This document shows positions 14,217-16,097 of a DNA stretch of 16,097 nucleotides, piece after piece. The notes below the pieces were generated by a model. That model did not search any database. It was not told the DNA's origin and saw nothing but the letters and a program-made list of their open reading frames with translations. A program made the translations under genes and the position numbers. This DNA comes from Donghicola sp036139795 (GTDB lineage: Bacteria; Pseudomonadota; Alphaproteobacteria; Rhodobacterales; Rhodobacteraceae). The stretch's first letter is position 1. The number at the start of each line of letters is the position of its first letter. Location of the stretch: the NCBI GenBank assembly GCA_036139795.1, contig JAYZYX010000204.1, positions 1-16,097 on the forward strand. The letters run 5' to 3'.

Positions 14217-14833
14217 GACAGCCACCTGTCCCAAGTCTCTCCGGCTTTGACGGGCAAATGCGGGCCGGACACCCGGCGCACGGCCTCTGTCTGCCCTTGC
14301 CAGGCGCACTCTTGCGCGGCTGTCGGAATGATCCGGTCCCTCTCCGGAATCCAGATGCGATCAAACCGTGTCTCCGGGGCCGGCCCCCGCGCAATCACGG
14401 CCAAAAGTTCGTCGCGCGCAGCCGTGAGATCGATTTCTGGCGCGGGGCCTCTAAGGCCTGCACGGGTGCAAAATTTGGCAAAGCTTTGGGTTGTAAGCCC
14501 CTCTGCCGTAGCGCGCACCGTCTCGGGCGCGATGCCGCGCGCGCGCTCAGCCGGATAGAGTGTCCCACTGAGGGCGACGCGGCGCGACACTTGCGTGCCG
14601 GTCCGCGCCATCCAATGCGCCGCCGCGGCGACGCCAAAGGAAAATGCAAAGAGGCGCAGCTCATCGTAATCGTCACAGGCCGCAATCGGCGTTTCAAGGT
14701 TGCGGTAGTCGTCGACGAACAGCACGTCCGCCTCTCCCACCAGATCAGCAAACGGGCCGGGGCCAAGCGCCCATCCACCGAACACCAGCTTCAGAGCCGA
14801 TCCCCCGCGCCTCTGAAGCCACTGAACCCTCAT
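14213..14833 (-). CDS. bioG: BioG, pimeloyl-ACP methyl ester esterase
   Basis: 206 residues (DUF452 type). BioG removes the methyl group from pimeloyl-ACP methyl ester, ending the chain-building phase started by BioC. Motifs seen are LVFGGWALG, VDDYRNL, LFAFSFGV with the nucleophile Ser65, FDRIWIPERDRIIP holding a likely acidic residue, and VSGPHLPV with the probable catalytic His192. Size and Ser position fit the BioG family; it is shorter than BioH-type esterases. The gene overlaps bioA by 4 bases upstream (ATGA at 14830-14833) and bioC by 4 bases downstream, so the three are translationally coupled. Confidence 0.88.
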   Translation of the reverse strand: MRVQWLQRRGGSALKLVFGGWALGPGPFADLVGEADVLFVDDYRNLETPIAACDDYDELRLFAFSFGVAAAAHWMARTGTQVSRRVALSGTLYPAERARGIAPETVRATAEGLTTQSFAKFCTRAGLRGPAPEIDLTAARDELLAVIARGPAPETRFDRIWIPERDRIIPTAAQECAWQGQTEAVRRVSGPHLPVKAGETWDRWLS

Positions 14834-16097
14834 CTCAAACGCTCGACCAGAGAGAGCATCGCGGCGGTGACACGGCTGAGCTCGTCGCCGGTGATGACAT
14901 AGGGCGGCATGGTGTAGATCTTGCGCGCAAAGGGACGGAGCCAGACCCCGGTTTCTGGCGCAAGGTGGTGGGCGATCTCGGGGTCTACCTCGTCTTCCAT
15001 CTCGATCACACCGATCGCGCCCAACACGCGCACATCGCGCACGCCGGCCATCTCCCGGGCCGGGGTAAGTTCGTGCGTGAGCTGCATCTCGATGGCGGCG
15101 ACCTGATTGGCCCAGGCCCCCGTCGCGATGAGATCAAGGCTCGCCGCCCCCGCCGCGCAGGCCAGAGGGTTGGCCATATAGGTCGGCCCATGCATGAACA
15201 CGCCCACCTCGCTGTCGCCGATCCCGCGCGCCACGCGGTCCGTGGTCACCGTCGCGGCAAAGGAGATATGCCCGCCGGTGAGCGCCTTGCCAAGGCAGAG
15301 AATATCGGGGGTGACGCCCGCATGACCCATGCCAAACAATTTGCCCGTGCGGCCAAAGCCGGTGGCAATTTCGTCAAAGATTAACAGTATGCCATAGGTG
15401 TCACAAAGCCGTCGCGCGGCCCGAAGATAGGCGGGGTGATAGAAATACATCCCGCCCGCGCCCTGCACCACGGGTTCGAGGATCAGCGCGGCGATCTCCT
15501 GTCCCTTGGCCGCGAACAGAGCCTCAAGCGCCGCGACCCCGTTTTGCGCGGGATCGTCCGGCCAAGGAGCGTGAAAGCCGACCGGCGGGCGCGGCAGGAA
15601 ATGTTGGATCGACAATGCGCCCTGAAACAGGCCGTGCATCCCGGTGATGGGGTCGCAGACGCTCATCGCCTTCCACGTATCGCCATGGTAGCCGCCCCGG
15701 ATCGTGGCGAACTGGACCCTGTTGTCTCCTCCCATGGCGCGCTGATATTGCACCGCCATTTTCATCGCCACTTCGACCGAGACAGAGCCGCTGTCACAGT
15801 AGAAAATCCGCTCAAGCGGCGCGGGCAAGAGACCTAAGAGGCGCCGACCCAGACGGGCGGCGGGTTCATGCGTCAGCCCGCCGAACATCACATGCGGCAG
15901 GTGATCGAGCTGGCGCTTCATCGCGCCGGTGATGGCAGGGTGGCGATGGCCGTGCACCGTGCACCACCACGAGGACATAGCATCGATCATCTGACCGCCG
16001 TCATCGCGGGTGAGCCAGACGCCGTTCGCTTCGGTGATGAGATGCATCGGACCGGGGGCGCAGACATTTGTATAAGGGTGCCAGAGGTGGCGGGCGT
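14830..16097 (-). CDS. bioA: BioA, DAPA aminotransferase (5' end off window)
   Basis: About 422 codons are visible. The frame remains open to the right edge and reads ARHLWHPYTNVCAPGPM, the N-terminal WHPYT motif of BioA, so the true start lies outside and an internal ATG at 16047 is not the start. BioA is a PLP enzyme that transfers an amino group, normally from SAM, to 7-keto-8-aminopelargonate to give 7,8-diaminopelargonate. It shows MSSWWCTVHGHRHP, CDSGSVSVEVAMKMA, GGYHGDTWKAMSV, IFDEIATGFGRTGKLF (PLP-ring Asp), LCLGKALTGGH (Schiff-base Lys), HGPTYMANPLACA and IYTMPPYVI. It leads into bioG and bioC with ATGA overlaps. Other bio genes probably lie to the right. Confidence 0.95.
   Translation of the reverse strand, partial: ARHLWHPYTNVCAPGPMHLITEANGVWLTRDDGGQMIDAMSSWWCTVHGHRHPAITGAMKRQLDHLPHVMFGGLTHEPAARLGRRLLGLLPAPLERIFYCDSGSVSVEVAMKMAVQYQRAMGGDNRVQFATIRGGYHGDTWKAMSVCDPITGMHGLFQGALSIQHFLPRPPVGFHAPWPDDPAQNGVAALEALFAAKGQEIAALILEPVVQGAGGMYFYHPAYLRAARRLCDTYGILLIFDEIATGFGRTGKLFGMGHAGVTPDILCLGKALTGGHISFAATVTTDRVARGIGDSEVGVFMHGPTYMANPLACAAGAASLDLIATGAWANQVAAIEMQLTHELTPAREMAGVRDVRVLGAIGVIEMEDEVDPEIAHHLAPETGVWLRPFARKIYTMPPYVITGDELSRVTAAMLSLVERLR

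Noticed and set aside
14644..15384. Plus-strand open frame opposite bioG and bioA
   Set aside because: The minus-strand proteins have clear catalytic motifs; this frame shows none.
1..16097. CRISPR array, tRNA, rRNA or phage genes
   Set aside because: No regularly spaced repeats, cloverleaf-like tRNA ends, rRNA stretches or phage structural motifs were seen in any part of the window.

Overview
The window looks like a chromosomal segment of a high-GC alphaproteobacterium, most likely a Rhodobacteraceae/Roseobacter-type organism. This is inferred from the protein styles (a BioA-BioG-BioC set, TPP-riboswitch-controlled thiC, a twin-ExbD TonB system) and from IS3/IS5 relics of a kind common in that group. 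No rRNA, tRNA or CRISPR was seen, and no database search was possible, so family assignments rest on motif recognition.

Region 1 (1-7350, all minus strand) is an iron/siderophore-type uptake locus. A TonB-dependent outer-membrane receptor (5203-7350) is followed, after a 400-base gap, by a tightly packed operon: exbB, two exbD genes, tonB, a small membrane protein, a PepSY-type multi-pass membrane protein, and a second small membrane protein cut by the left edge. ExbB/ExbD/TonB would energise the receptor. The PepSY protein is of the kind linked to reductive release of iron from imported siderophores. One of the two ExbD proteins has Asn where the proton-coupling Asp is expected.

Region 2 (about 7504-10637) is a graveyard of mobile elements. 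It holds an IS3-family element on the plus strand (one-base frameshift; second Asp and Glu of the DDE triad replaced), an unassigned stretch, a second decayed IS3-family copy on the minus strand (internal stops; deletion removing the first catalytic Asp), and an IS5-type remnant fused to it. Next to thiC lies a short relic of what reads as thiO (glycine oxidase), with an internal stop, a frameshift and a deletion. The thiamine operon downstream of thiC therefore appears to have been broken, probably by these elements.

Region 3 (10647-12704, minus) is thiC with a classical TPP riboswitch. A good sigma70-like promoter lies directly upstream, and a hairpin covers the thiC ribosome binding site, suggesting translational control.

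Region 4 (12846-16097) has a GntR/FCD-type regulator on the plus strand, convergent with a biotin operon on the minus strand. bioA (5' end off the right edge), bioG and bioC are joined by 4-base ATGA overlaps. BioC and BioG open and close the methyl-ester disguise used to build pimeloyl-ACP, and BioA makes 7,8-diaminopelargonate later in the pathway.
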